Source: Lucinisca nassula (lineage: Eukaryota > Mollusca > Bivalvia > Lucinida > Lucinidae). Taken from it: DNA of 64,000 nt. The stretch covers positions 220,243,234-220,307,233 of the forward strand of contig OY757010.1 in NCBI GenBank assembly GCA_963580285.1. Direction: 5' to 3'. This document shows positions 10,749 through 22,100 of the stretch, in pieces; position 1 is the stretch's first letter, and each line of letters opens with the position of its first letter. Made by a program: the position numbers and the translations under genes. Below the pieces are notes generated by a model that searched no databases, was not told where the DNA came from, and saw only the letters and a program-made list of their open reading frames with translations.

Positions 10749-11380
10749 ATGGCGCCCGCCCATCGGGGCTTGAGGAAATAAATGGACTGCATGATGTTTC
10801 CACGCAGAGCTGAAACCGACCGCACATGAGTACCGGTAAACCGCTTAGAGGATCTAAGGGGGCCCAGGCAAAGCGGTTGTTTTGAGATGCCATTTCATCT
10901 CAATGTCGAGTAAAAGTCCCACGAATTTGGAATCAACGTCTCCAAAATGACCTATACATTTTGTTTGATTTGAGGTTTAACGTCCCCGTCAACATTGTAA
11001 AGGTCATTTGGAACGTCTCCAAAATGACCTATACATTTTGTTTGATTTGAGGTTTAACGTCCCCGTCAATATTGTAAATAACAATTTGGAGACGTTGCTT
11101 CCAATTTTGTGGGACTTTTACCCGACATTGAGATGAAATGACACCTCAAGCCCTGCCGCCCAATGAAACCAATAGGGTTTATAAGCATGTACGGACCGAC
11201 TCGCACCGCATTGCCTGGACAGGCTTAGATCCTCTTAGCGGTTTACCAGTACTCGTGTGTGATCGGTTTCAGCTCTGCATTGAAGCATCATGCAGTCAAT
11301 ATATTTATTCATGCCCCGATGGGCGGGGTTAGAAAGACCTATACAGTGTTGACGGGGACGTTAAACCTTAAATCGAACAA
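10749..11380. repeat. Two family R copies in inverted orientation
   Basis: A plus-oriented copy (10749-10955) faces a minus-oriented copy (about 11035-11335). The shared 3' block (gtttgatttgaggtttaacg and reverse) is duplicated between them, and a further tail fragment is at 11336-11380. Together they form a ~580-bp interrupted palindrome. Confidence 0.75.
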
Positions 11381-11384
11381 ATAA

Positions 11385-11460
11385 AGACACAGATCAGACG
11401 CCGCGTTCTTCAGTGTCTAATCTGGGTCATACTGTTTGGTTAAAGAGCATTCATTTTTGT
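11385..11460. repeat. Hairpin repeat (family H)
   Basis: Contains cagatcagacgccgcgttc and gtgtctaatctgggtcatac, relatives of the better preserved hairpin at 36649-36713 and of 22290-22420. Confidence 0.6.
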
Positions 11461-11880
11461 AAAATATGTCAGAAACATAAACAAACCTGACACCTATAAT
11501 GTGAAATGAGTCACTCCGAAGTATATAGGTTAAGCATCATAATATTGTAAGAAAGAGTAGTTGCAGTTATAGTAACTAACACGGGTCGTCTCTCTTTACG
11601 AGCATTTTTGGTATCTATTTATTTCGGCTTTCAGGAAATTCCCAGCGGCGGGGTAGGTTAAGCTTGTTTTAAAGACTTTTATTACAGTGATCCAAATTGT
11701 CCCGAGTGCCCGATCACTCCAATGGTTGATTCTATACGAGATCACACCCGTTCTTCTTGTCTGTAGAATTAGCATTTTTTGAGAGGAAAATGGTCGATGT
11801 TTTTCTTATTTCTACTGGCGGGCGAGTACTGTCATTGCTCTTGAATGAACCCTAATATCGGATTTATCTAAATCAAACTT

Positions 11881-12005
11881 GAGTGAGTGGGTGAGTGTTT
11901 GAGTTTTACGTCCCACCAACAGCTAAGGTCATACAGAGACGGGACCTCGGTTTAAAGACTCGTCCGAAAGTCAGGAGAAGCCCGGGATCGATCCAGTGAC
12001 CCCTG
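11881..12005 (-). repeat. SINE-like fragment
   Basis: Reads gagtgagtgggtgagtgttt, then gagttttacgtcccacc and a tRNA-like block reversed (gggatcgatccagtgacccc). It resembles the reverse strand of widespread molluscan tRNA-SINEs. Limits uncertain. Confidence 0.45.
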
Positions 12006-12187
12006 GTTTACAAATCAAACTTGGAAGGAAAAAAATGACAGCAGTCTTTTTACGCTCTAGTACATGTAACTGCCCTGAATTTACCACTGAGTGTTTTTTT
12101 TATCTTCAACTCGGCTATTTTAATAAAGATCACATACAGACTGCATATCCGAAGACGTTGACACTTTTTTTGAAGCTGAAATAAACT

Positions 12188-12214
12188 AGTATTTATTTAT
12201 TTATTTATTTATTA
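12188..12214. repeat. (TTTA)n microsatellite
   Basis: Six tandem TTTA units. Confidence 0.9.
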
Positions 12215-12907
12215 TGTACTTTCCTGTATCTGAATTAATATCCTCCAATTTTGCTGACTATCACATATCTATAGAGGCCCACCTACAAATTATCATTCTG
12301 CGTACTGAAAACATCAGAAATTTCACTCGCGCCTCGCACTCGGGATAGAACTGATGTCTTGAACACACTCTTAGCAAACTTTATTTATACGACCTTAAGT
12401 TTCCAAATAAAATAAAAATACTGAGGGAGATTGATTATGCTACATTGTCAAGCAGTTCTCTAGATCCTTGAGGGTTAAAATAGCTTAGTCGATAAGGGAG
12501 ACATACCAAATCCGACGGAGGTAAATAAATAAAAAACATTATTTATTAAATAAACACAAGCGAGCATTTTAATTTTTTTTCCATGCTAATACCTTAAATT
12601 GGATATAATAGCTCATCTTTATGCCACCTGTGAGTGGCCTGAGAAGCAGTTAGTTAAATAAAGTTCTGTTCTGTTAAGGATATGCCACCTCAGTTCCTTC
12701 CGAAGTGGGGGCATAAAACGACGCAAAAGTGCTAAATGTTCTTTGTCAGTCGTCTGGTTCTTTAATTTCTGCAGTTTAAATTAACAGTGTAGGCCCTGAT
12801 CAGATGCCGTGTTTTATGAACTTCAGCTTTGACTGATTCCAGAATCAGAATTGTTACTGGTGACACGTCAAACGACATTCATACACCAGGACCTGTGATG
12901 TGGGAAG

Positions 12908-13453
12908 TTAGTCCCTAGCTCTAAACAAAGAGGTAAATTTAGCTACACAATCATCAGCACCTTCAGCTGTCGAAATAATCGAATCGGGAAGGGCATTCCA
13001 ATCTCTAATGGTTCTGGGGAAGAACGACTCTTTATAAATGTCAGTTCTTGCGCTAAGGGTCTGAAACGCCAACGAATGGTGATTTCTACAGTGTCTAGCT
13101 GGGGGAACAAGGTCATCTGTTGGAATGCTGGCAGCACCCTTTAGACCTTTGTATAAATGTATTAGCCTACTGTCTTTTCTCCTTTTCTTGAGAGACTCCC
13201 ATTTTAATTTTCCAAGTATTCCAGTCATGCTCCCAGTTTCAAAGCGGTAATTGCCTGTTACAAATCTAGCAGCTCTATTCTGCACTTTCTCAATTTCATC
13301 GTTAAGGACCACTCCACTGGGGTCCCAGATACAACTACCGTATTCCAAGATTGGGCGAACAGGACATTTATATGCTGCCTGTTTTACATCCTGAGGGCAC
13401 TGATGAAGATTTCTCCTCAGGAAACCAAGCGTTCTATTTGCCTTAGTACACAT
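12908..13453 (-). pseudogene. LINE ORF2, C-terminal segment after RT
   Basis: Open segment of about 181 codons beginning MCTKANRTLGFLRRNL. It contains RPILEYGSCIWDPSG and IEKVQNRAARFVTGNY, the post-RT region typical of CR1/L2-type elements, and ends with the natural stop. It is out of frame with the RT segment because of a small deletion just upstream (about 13455). Confidence 0.85.
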
Positions 13454-13455
13454 GT

Positions 13456-14823
13456 TGCTAATGAGTATTCCATCTCAAGTTGTGTGAGATTGTCACTCCA
13501 ATGTACTTAATGGAGTCCACATTCTCGAGGACCGTTCCCTCTAAGGTGTAAGAAGCCTCAACTTTATTAGATCTCGTCCTAGTCTTATTTCTGAGTCAAT
13601 GTCAGTGGAAATATCATTGATGTACAGGGAGAACAAAAATGGACCAAGAACGGTCCCTTGCAGGACTCCAGACAAAACTGGAGCCCACTCCGAAGATTCA
13701 CCATTAACAACAACCCGCTGTTTTCTGTAGCAAAGAAAGGAATCTATCCATTTGAGGGTCTTCCCCCCAATTCCATAACCAAGTAACTTAGATTTAAGTA
13801 GTTCATGAGGAGGGGTGTCAAAAGCCTTCTCGAAGTCCAGAATAAATGTGTCCGCCTGTCCTCCTTTGTCCAAGATTTTTGCCCAGTCATTAATAACTGT
13901 GCTTAGCTGAGTTTCACAACTGTGCCTTTTCCTAAATGCATGTTGTCTGTCTGACAAAAGTTTATGTTCGTCCAAGTGGGCCATGATGTTCGAGCAGATT
14001 ATATGTTCCAGCAATTTACACAGAACACAAGTCAGAGACACAGGGCGATAATTACGGGCAAGAGGCCTATCTCCTTTTTTGAAGAGTGGACAGATGTTTG
14101 CTAAGAGCCATACTTTGGGGATTTCACCCGTATCAAGAGACTATTGAAAAAAGTGTGCAAAAACTGGACCCAACTCATTTGCTAGTTCCTCCAGGACTCT
14201 AGGATGAAGCTCATCAGGTCCTAAGGCCCTACTGGGGTTTAAGCCTTGAAGTAATTTGATCACTCCTGCAGCTGTCACAACAATATTATTCATGAATGGG
14301 GCCGATCGTCCAGTCAATGGAACCTCCGTAAACTGTCCAGTCAATGGAACCTCCGTGAACTCAGTTTTATTAAACGCATCATTGAATTGACCAACTAGTT
14401 GCTCTGCCCTTTCAGAGTCTGATTCAGCAACCCCGTCCCCTCCTCTTTTATTAAGGGGCGGGATACCTTGCCTGTCTTTCTTCTGGCTATTAATATATTT
14501 GTAGAAGTCTCTGGGATTTGCCTTTACATCACCTACCAAGTTTTTCACATACAAATCATGCTGATTTTTTGTATCAGTCTTGATTTCACGTCTCAAGTTT
14601 TCAAATTTTGTCCGGAGTTTACCACTTCCCGTCTCTTTTGCCTTTGCATGAATCTTATTCCTTCTGCGAATTTTCCTTCTTATCTCTGGAGTGATCCAGG
14701 GAATAGAAGATACAGACCTACTAGTTTTTGAGGGGATATGATTTTCGGCCGAAGTATGAATGAAAGAAGTTATCAAATCAAAATTCTCCTATACAGACCG
14801 AGCATCTGAATGACCATTTAAGT
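13456..14823 (-). pseudogene. LINE ORF2, reverse transcriptase segment
   Basis: Begins ENFDLITSFIHTSAEN after the retrozyme insertion and runs through SRALGPDELHPRVLEELANE, RPVSLTCVLCKLLEHI, the DFEKAFDTPPHELL block (motif A) and SGVLQGTVLGPFLFSLYIND (motif B). Motif C (YADD) is missing: after SEIRL the reading jumps into RTRSNKVEASYTLEGT, so about 150 bp is deleted. Two in-frame TAG codons are also present. It cannot make active RT. Confidence 0.85.
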
Positions 14824-14883
14824 AAATAAAAATCAAAAATGAGTTCCTTTAAGAGCAATGAAAACATTCATAAGAAAGAAGAT

Positions 14884-14929
14884 GGGTCATACTACGTAGT
14901 TTCGGCTAATAAAGCCTCATCAGTGACCC
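14884..14929 (-). ncRNA. Type I hammerhead ribozyme, unit 1
   Basis: On the minus strand: stem I GGGUCA/UGACCC (6 bp), core CUGAUGA, stem II GGCU-UUAUU-AGCC (4 bp, 5-nt loop), GAAA, then the palindromic stem III ACUACGUAGU, U16.1, and A17 as the cleavage-site nucleotide. All invariant core positions are present. Predicted scission is between plus positions 14890 and 14889. Stem III is only 3 bp with an ACGU loop if folded alone. Its palindrome would allow a more stable dimer, as known for minimal hammerheads of PLEs and retrozymes. Confidence 0.92.
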
Positions 14930-15266
14930 TGTAATGATCCGGCAAAGAAAGCCAGAGGAAACATACTGCAATTTTGCGAATTTCGAATAGGCAGTCGATT
15001 CAAAGACTGATATAAATCAAAATGGGGTCCAAATAATTACAAACCTGTCTAGCATATGAGTCTAAACCAATAATTTATTTCCGATTTCTCAGAATATTCA
15101 CGCTGATCTCAAAGGACCAAAAGTAAAATATAAACTGCACTATGGTTGATGTACGGGGAGACGTTTTACGGCCGCCACACGGCACAACACCAGCTGCAGT
15201 GAAGGCAAATAAAAATCAAAAATGAGTTCCTTTAAGAGCAATGAAAACATTCATAAGAAAGAAGAT

Positions 15267-15312
15267 GGGTCATACTACGTAGTTTCGGCTAATAAAGCCT
15301 CATCAGTGACCC
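15267..15312 (-). ncRNA. Type I hammerhead ribozyme, unit 2
   Basis: Same sequence and fold as the copy 383 bp away; predicted scission between 15273 and 15272. Two intact ribozymes in one transcript would excise exactly one 383-nt monomer, with the ends expected for hammerhead cleavage (5'-OH, 2',3'-cyclic phosphate), suitable for circularisation. Confidence 0.92.
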
Positions 15313-15582
15313 TGTAATGATCCGGCAAAGAAAGCCAGAGGAAACATACTGCAATTTTGCGAATTTCGAATAGGCAGTCGATTCAAAGACTGATATAAAT
15401 CAAAATGGGGTCCAAATAATTACAAACCTGTCTAGCATATGAGTCTAAACCAATAATTTATTTCCGATTTCTCAGAATATTCACGCTGATCTCAAAGGAC
15501 CAAAAGTAAAATATAAACTGCACTATGGTTGATGTACGGGGAGACGTTTTACGGCCGCCACACGGCACAACACCAGCTGCAC

Positions 15583-16860
15583 TAATTCTCCTTTGCAAAT
15601 CTGAGTGCATCCTTCCTCATAGTTTCATAGTCACCTTTCTGATATGAGTACACCTTCCTCCGAGATTTCTTTATTGGTGGGATGTGAATTTTTAAATATC
15701 CGGAGACAACATCGTGGTCACTTAGTTTATCTGGGAAATGAATGTCTTCGAATTGTCCTGGCAAAGTCGTAAGGATCAGATCCAATGTGTTCTTATCACG
15801 AGTGGGGAAGTTAACAATTTGTTCAAGACCATGATCGTTCATAATGTCAATTAATATTTGTCCTTCCGACTGACTCAGCATTGTGCCTTGTTTGCTGAGC
15901 CTGTCGGGCCAAGCAATGTCTCTGAAGTTGAGGTCACCTAGAACATGTACAGCCGGGAGTTTTTTACCCTTATGCTGCAATTTAATACAATCCAGTTGGC
16001 CTTTAAACAACTGGAAGTTATCGATTGTACCATTTGGTGGTCGATACCAACTTGCTACGAAGTGGACAGTTTTATTTGCAAAAACCTTAACCCAGACCGA
16101 TTCGGTGTCATTTTCAAGTTCCATGAACGGCATGTGAGAGATGTCTCTATGAATGAGCAACATCACCCCACCGCCATGAGAGTTCCTATCTTTTCTGTAC
16201 ACACAGTACTGACAACTTTCAGGGAAAAGCTCAGATGTAGTAGTTGAACTGTCAATCTTTGTTTCCTGAATAGCAACAATATGAGGTTGAGATGTATCGA
16301 GGAAAGCTAAAAGTTCAAGAATTTTACCTCTATTTCCATTTATGTTTATACTGCAAAGTTTCAAACCTTTCACAAAATTTGACTTAGTTTCATCAGCAGT
16401 CGCAGATTTGCCTCTCTTATCGTCTGATAGAAGTTCAAACCTGTTTGGCTTACTCAGTTCTACATATTCATCAAAGAAGGAGTCTGAAAAGTTACAGACC
16501 TCACATTTTGGACATATCCAGTGGCGGCTTGAATTTACCAATGTGCCATATTCTGCATCTGAAATGAAGGAGCAGTCAGTGTGTATCCACATTTCACATT
16601 GATCACACCGAACGGCTTTGTGGCCATTAAGGACAGCACCACTGCAAAGACCACAGTCAGCTTTGCAGTCTTTGTAATACCAAGTTCCAGCTCTAGATTC
16701 AATTTCTAACAACTGACTGTTATCCAAATCAGAACATGAGGAGTGAAAGCGCTTGTTACAGTCCTCACATACTGTCCATTTCTCGGAACCTTTGCAATAT
16801 TTTTTGCAGAGTCCGCAGCGAAACCTTGGGCCGGGGTTAGTTTCACCAAGGGTTTATTAT
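15583..16860 (-). pseudogene. LINE ORF, zinc-finger and APE endonuclease part
   Basis: Two Cys/His fingers: CGLCKKYCKGSEKW..CEDC..FHSSC, then CGLCSGAVLNG..CDQCEMWIHTDC..CPKC (PHD-like), followed by an APE-type endonuclease. Endonuclease motifs in order are LCSININGNRGK (Asn), VAIQETKID (Glu), ASWYRPPNG (Tyr), VLGDLNFRDIAW (Asp/Asn) and KLSDHDVVSGYL (Ser-Asp-His). The catalytic residues all look intact, so this part is less decayed than the RT part. A frameshift before the first finger (near 16850) separates it from an upstream peptide GQISCRICGRDNKPL. Confidence 0.85.
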
Positions 16861-16929
16861 CGCGTCCACAGATTCTGCAGCTTATTTGCCCATATATGCG
16901 TCCCTTTACTTGGGGTAGATCCTGATTAG

Positions 16930-17575
16930 AGGCCAGAGAATGCGGCGTCCGATCAATAACTTCATAATTTGCTTAAAGTACGGAACTTTATGTAAAACTC
17001 ACAGCGAATAAAATTTCCATTTTGTAATTGTAATTAGACCTCTCCAAAGCTGTCGAAATATTATGTTTGATGGAATACTATGTCGGTCAGTAGTGACTTA
17101 TAATCACAGAGAAGCGTGTCAACCCTTTCAACCCTGTACATCGCTTCAGGTACCGATACAGGTACAGATACTGATGCAAACCTTATAGATCCTGATCGGA
17201 CGGCATGTGACAAGCAGTCTCATTAGTATCTATACTGTTTGCCGGCTGTCAATGACGTGGACAAACGCACATATTGGGGCACTGAATATCAAAGCTAGAA
17301 GGGTTCTGTTCAGAAACTAGGGGGATGAAAGGGGAATCAGCAACGTCCTTCAGCGCAAGTTTATTTGTGAAATCTAAAAAGAAAGTCTTTTTTTTTTTTA
17401 CAAACTTTTTTTGTCATTTTTTCAAACTTGATCGGTTTCATTGCGTGTACAATTTTTGTTTTATTTTCATATTAGATATGCTTTTCTATTTTCTTGAGCG
17501 GAGGACTACAAGAAGGAATGTCTAAAGAGGTGCACATATTTTGATGCTGTACGATGACTATATATAGACGGGCTA
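16930..17575. other. Intergenic, nothing recognised
   Basis: AT-rich sequence with a T-run near 17385-17415. No gene or repeat supported. Confidence 0.4.
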
Positions 17576-18690
17576 ACGCCCACCTAAAAATCTCTTATTT
17601 TTCATATTTCTGCTAAAGTACTCGTAAGAACCGCCGCTCCGAGAAGAATAAGAAAAATTATACCCCTGTAAACCAAGCTTAACTATATAAAAGTGGATTA
17701 ATGGGTCATGTTTACGTCATGCAGAGTCACTATGCCTCCTCATCACGAAAACACGCTTTTATAATTTTGACCCGCTTGTACCCACCTTTATATAGTAATA
17801 CTGGGGTTTGCAGAGGTAAACCTTATTTGATGAGGCGTTTCTAAGGAGTATCTACAATCAATATTTTGAGCAGAAATAAGAAAAATATCCCATTTTTTTC
17901 ATGAAATAAGAACAGTAAGAACAATAATGAATATTATTATAAGCCATAGTTTGTGGGGTTTACATGGGTGTTAAGTTCATGTGCTTGCCTTCCACCCACT
18001 CGAAGATGCATTTTGCTTGCCGCGCACCAGTTACATGTACGATGAGTTTAGAATGACAAACGTTATCAAAGGCAAGGTGTACCCACACTCATTATCTATG
18101 TTTAATCAAGGCAAAACGTCAAGAAGACCTTCGTGTTGTCATCACGAAAACACGCTTATCTTAGTTTGACCCCCTTAAACCACACTTTCATATAGTAAAA
18201 CTGTGGTTTGCAGGGGTATACAATAGTTTTCTTATTTCTGCTCAAAAACATTTATTGTGGGTACTCGTTAGAACCGCCTCGTCGAGGCGGTTCTAACGAG
18301 TATCCACAATCTATGTTTTGAGCAGGAATAAGAAAAATATCAGTTTTTCGTCTTAAAATTCTCATTTTTTCGGCGATAAAGATGGCAATGTATTTGTATG
18401 GGCGTGTTTGCGTAATGCCTGCTCAATATTACGATAACACACCCTTGCGCCATGATAGCTACTTCCATATCTCTAATATGAAACTGTTAGATACTTTTCT
18501 ATCACCAGTCCAAATAAAGATTGTTGGTGCTTGTTAGAACCGCCCCTATGATGCGATTCTAACGAGCACAAACACTCCATGGTTTTGAGCAAAAATAAGG
18601 ACAAAATGTACACCCCCGTAAACCTAAATTTTCTCTTCATAAAACGGTGTTATAGGGGTGTTCATTGCATGAACTTGTTAATCTGGTGAT
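17576..18690. repeat. Cluster of hairpin-centred MITEs (family P)
   Basis: At least four copies in series. The best (about 18125-18425) has a perfect inverted centre (ctcgttagaaccgcctcg, then cgaggcggttctaacgag) flanked by ttattgtgggta/tatccacaat, and outer inverted ends cacgaaaacacgc and gcgtgtttgcgtaa. Others are at about 17590-17700, 17740-17900 and 18470-18690, with partly decayed centres. Confidence 0.8.
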
Positions 18691-19239
18691 AAATTCTCAC
18701 ACCCCCGTTGATTAGAAGACATTTAGCAACATCATATGCGTAGCGCCAATAATGCAAATCAAGCATGTTCGTCTGTAAGATATTTGCGCCTACAAACATC
18801 GCCCAGATGATCGCAATGTTCATTAGATATTATCAGGTCAGCTGCTATTGGCTCTAGGAGACCATTGCTTCCTTTAAGAGTAGCCCCCATCTCGTAGAAA
18901 CTAGAAAGGTGGTATTACAGCGATTTTTCTTGGTATGCGTAGTGATATTTTGTTCCAGCTACGCCACTGGCAACATTTTTGTACAAGTGTACAATACAAG
19001 TTTTTTTTCAAATTCTGGGCTCGCCAGTAAAGTTTCCGCACCGTCTAAAATGGGTGTATGGACTAATATCGCTCCTTAATCCTGATATACATGTACGCTT
19101 TCGAAAATGTCTCTAAAACCAGGTTGCATAAATATACACTCCTGTTTTTAGCTCACCTGACCGAAGGTCATGGTGAGCTTTTGTGACTGTGAGATGTCCG
19201 GCGTCGTCGTGCGTCGTCCTTGCCTAAACCTTTTCTTGT

Positions 19240-21130
19240 GAACACATTAGAGGCCACGGTTTTGGCTCAATCGTCATCAAACTTGGTCAGCATGATCATC
19301 ATAACAATATCTCGGTCATGTTCAAATATGGGTCATGTCGGGTCAAAAAGGAGGGCAATAGGTCAAATCATAGCAAAAACCTTGTGAACACACTAGAGAC
19401 CTCAGTTTTTGCCCGATCATCATCAAACTTGCTCAGAATGACCATCATGACAATATCTCGGCCAAGTTTCGAATATGGGTCGAATATGGGTCATGTCGGG
19501 TCAAAAATGAGGTCAGTAGGTCAAATCATAAAACACCTTGTGAACACAGTTTTGGTCCGATCATCATCAAACTTGGTCAGAATGATCATCTTGAAAATAT
19601 CTCGGTCAAGTTGGAATATCGGTCATGTCGGGTCAAAAGGTAGGTCAGTAGGTAAGATCATAGAAAAACATTATTAACACACTAGAGGCCACAGTTTTGG
19701 CCCGATCATCTTCAAACTTGCTATCATCTTGACAATATCTCAGTCAGGTTCGAATATGGGCGATGTCGGGTCAAAAAGTAGGTCAGTAGGTCAAATCATA
19801 GAAAAACCTTGTGAATTTACTACAGGCCACAGTTATGGTCCGATCATCTTCAATCTTGCTCAGAGTGATCATCTTGGCAATATCTGGGTTGAGTTTGAAT
19901 ATGGGTCATGTAGGGTCAAAAAGTAGGTCAGTAAGTCAAATCATAGAAAAACCTTGTGAACACACTAGAGGCCACAGTTTTGGTCCGATTATCTTCAACT
20001 TGCTCAGAATTATCATCTTGACAATTTCTCGGTCAAGTTTGAATATGGGTCATGTCTGGTCAAAAAGTTGGTCAGTAGGTCAAATCATAGAACAACTTTG
20101 TGAACTTACTAGAGGCCACAGTTATGGTCCGATCATCATCAATCTTGCCCAGAATGATCATCTTGACAATATCGCAGTTGAGTTTGAATATGGGTCATGT
20201 CGGGTCAAAAAGTAGGTAAATAGGTCAAATCATAGAAAAACTTGTGAACACACTAGAGGCCACAGCTGTGGTCCGATCATAATCAACCTTGCTTAGAATG
20301 ATCATCTCCGATCATCATCAACCTTGCTTAGAATGATCATCTCGACAATATCTCTGTCAAGTTAGAATATGGGTCATGTCTGGACAAAAAGTAGGTCAGT
20401 AGGTCAAATCATAGAAAAACATTGTGGACACAATAGAGGTCACAGTTTTGGTACGATCATCATCAAACTTGCTCAGAATGATCAGCCTGACAATATCTCA
20501 GTCAAGTTTGAATATGAGTCATGTTTGGTCAAAAAGTAGGTCAGTAGGTCAAATTATAGAAAGACCTTGTGAACTCACTAGAGGCCACAGTTTCGGTCTG
20601 ATCATCATCAAACATGCTCAGAATGATCATCTTGGCAATATCTCGTCCAAGCTTGAATACGGGTCAGGTCGAGTCAAAAGTACGTCAGCATGTCAAATCG
20701 TAAAAAAACACATTGTGAACACACTAGAGGTCACAGTTTTGGTCTGATTATCATCAAACTTGCTCGGAATGATCAACATGACAATATCTCCGCCACGTTT
20801 GAATATGTGTCATGTCGGATAAAAACTTGGTCAATAGGTCAAGTTATAGTAAAATTTTGTGAATACTCTAGAGGCCACAGTTTGGGTCCAATAATCATCG
20901 AAATTACTCAGAATAACCAACTTGACAATATCTTACTCATGTTCGAATATGGGTCATGTCAGGTCAGAAATTAGGTCAGTAGGTCAAGTCACAGAAAAAC
21001 CTTGTGAACACTCTAGAAGGTACATTTTTGGTCCAATTATCATCAGTCTTGCCAAGAATGATCAGCTTGACAATATCTAGGTCAAGATCGAATATAGGTC
21101 ATGTTGAATAAAAAAAGTAGGTCATTAAAG
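19240..21130 (+). repeat. ~145-bp tandem array rich in AGGTCA half-sites
   Basis: About 13 units of roughly 145 bp, each with ccttgtgaacacactagagg, ccgatcatcatcaaacttgc, gacaatatctcggtcaagtt, aatatgggtcatgtcgggtc and aggtcagtaggtcaaatcat. The block AGGTCAGTAGGTCA, two direct half-sites two bases apart (a DR2), is exact in at least five units (for example at 19510, 19780 and 20538) and one base off in others. Open frames across the array are by-products of the repeats. Confidence 0.9.
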
Positions 21131-21149
21131 TCATTTTGTCATAACTATG

Positions 21150-22100
21150 GAACCGTTTGAGATAGAACCTTCATATTTTTGCATGAAAAATCGAAATGAC
21201 AGGGGCTGCGTACTTAAACAAAAACTTTGACCTGTGGCTTTGAACTGTGACCTACTTTATCATAACTAGTTTACTATTGGAGATAGCACCTTCATATTGG
21301 GCATGTATGTTTCTTCTGACAAGGTCTTCCCACACGTACAAACATTTTGACCTGTGACCTTGACCTTTGATCTAATTTGTAATAACCTTTGAAGCATTTA
21401 ACATAACTTTTGCACCATTTAACATAACTTTTGAACCATTTAGGATAGAGCCTTCATTTTTGGGATGTAGGTTCCTTGTGACAAGCTCTTCCCACTCATG
21501 CAATTTTGACCTGTGACCTTGACCCTGACCTGTGACCTTCTTAATCATAACTGTTTGACCGTTTGAGATAGAGCCTTCATATCTGGCATATATGTTCCAT
21601 GTGACAAGGGATTCCCACACATACAAAAAATTGACCTATGACTTTGACCTTTAACCTAGTTCTAACGTTTGAATCATTTAGATAGAGCCTCCCTATTTGG
21701 CAGGTAAGTTCCTTGTGACAAGGGCTTGCCACTCATACAAAAAAGTTTGACCTCTGAGTTTGACCTTTTGGGCTACTTTGTCATAACTGTTTAACCAGTT
21801 GAGATAGAGCCTTCATGTTTGCGATTTTGTGACAACGTTCCTTGTGACAAGGGCTCCCCACTCATACAAGAATATTATGACCTTGAACTGTGACCTACTT
21901 TCTCGTAACGTTTTAACCATTTGATATAGAGCCTTCATATTTGGCATGTATGTTCCTTGTGCCAAGAGCTTCCCACCTATACAACAAATTTTGACCTGTG
22001 ACCTTGACCGTTCACCTACTTTATCATAACTTTTTAACCAGTTGAGTTAGAGCCTTCATATTTGGCATGAATGTTCCTTCTGACAAGGCGCCTTACTATA
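21150..22100 (+). repeat. Second tandem array, TGACCT-rich, ~125 bp unit
   Basis: About seven units carrying tgacctgtgaccttgacctt, acctactttatcataact, gagatagagccttcata, ggcatgtatgttccttgtga and caagggcttcccactcatac. The reverse strand reads as overlapping AGGTCA half-sites, including AAGGTCA. Confidence 0.85.

Larger units (their letters stand above)
14824..15582 (-). mobile_element. Retrozyme: tandem dimer of a 383-bp hammerhead unit
   Basis: Two copies of a non-coding unit, at 14824-15206 and 15207-15582 (the second lacks the last ~8 bp), appear identical by eye. They interrupt the LINE coding sequence cleanly: RFAKEN lies on one side and LNGHSDARSV..ENFDLIT on the other. The target duplication is very short (taa at most). 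In transcript sense (minus strand) each unit carries a type I hammerhead, so a transcript would release a 383-nt monomer. Tandem organisation, size, lack of ORFs and hammerhead type match the metazoan retrozyme class. The unit's 3' end in transcript sense (..gatttttattt) is shared with the truncated copy at 52138-52211. Confidence 0.88.
12908..16925 (-). mobile_element. CR1/L2-like non-LTR retrotransposon (LINE), inactive
   Basis: Reverse-strand LINE with, in order, N-terminal zinc fingers, an APE-type endonuclease and a reverse transcriptase. Damage visible: a frameshift near 16850, TAG stops within RSV*ENFDLIT (about 14792) and FFQ* (14138-14140), a 24-bp in-frame tandem duplication (TEVPLTGQF twice, near 14290-14350), loss of roughly 50 codons containing the YADD box (junction near 13580), a 2-bp deletion near 13455, and insertion of the retrozyme at 14824-15582. 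The 5' end is probably truncated near 16925. The 3' UTR and terminus below 12908 could not be fixed. Confidence 0.85.

Noticed and set aside
14468..16602. Plus-strand frames of 84-100 codons within the LINE region
   Set aside because: Antisense shadows of the minus-strand LINE coding sequence.
19240..22100. Regularly spaced repeats that could be taken for a CRISPR array
   Set aside because: Units are ~145 bp contiguous tandem repeats with no unique spacers, in a eukaryotic genome with no cas genes.
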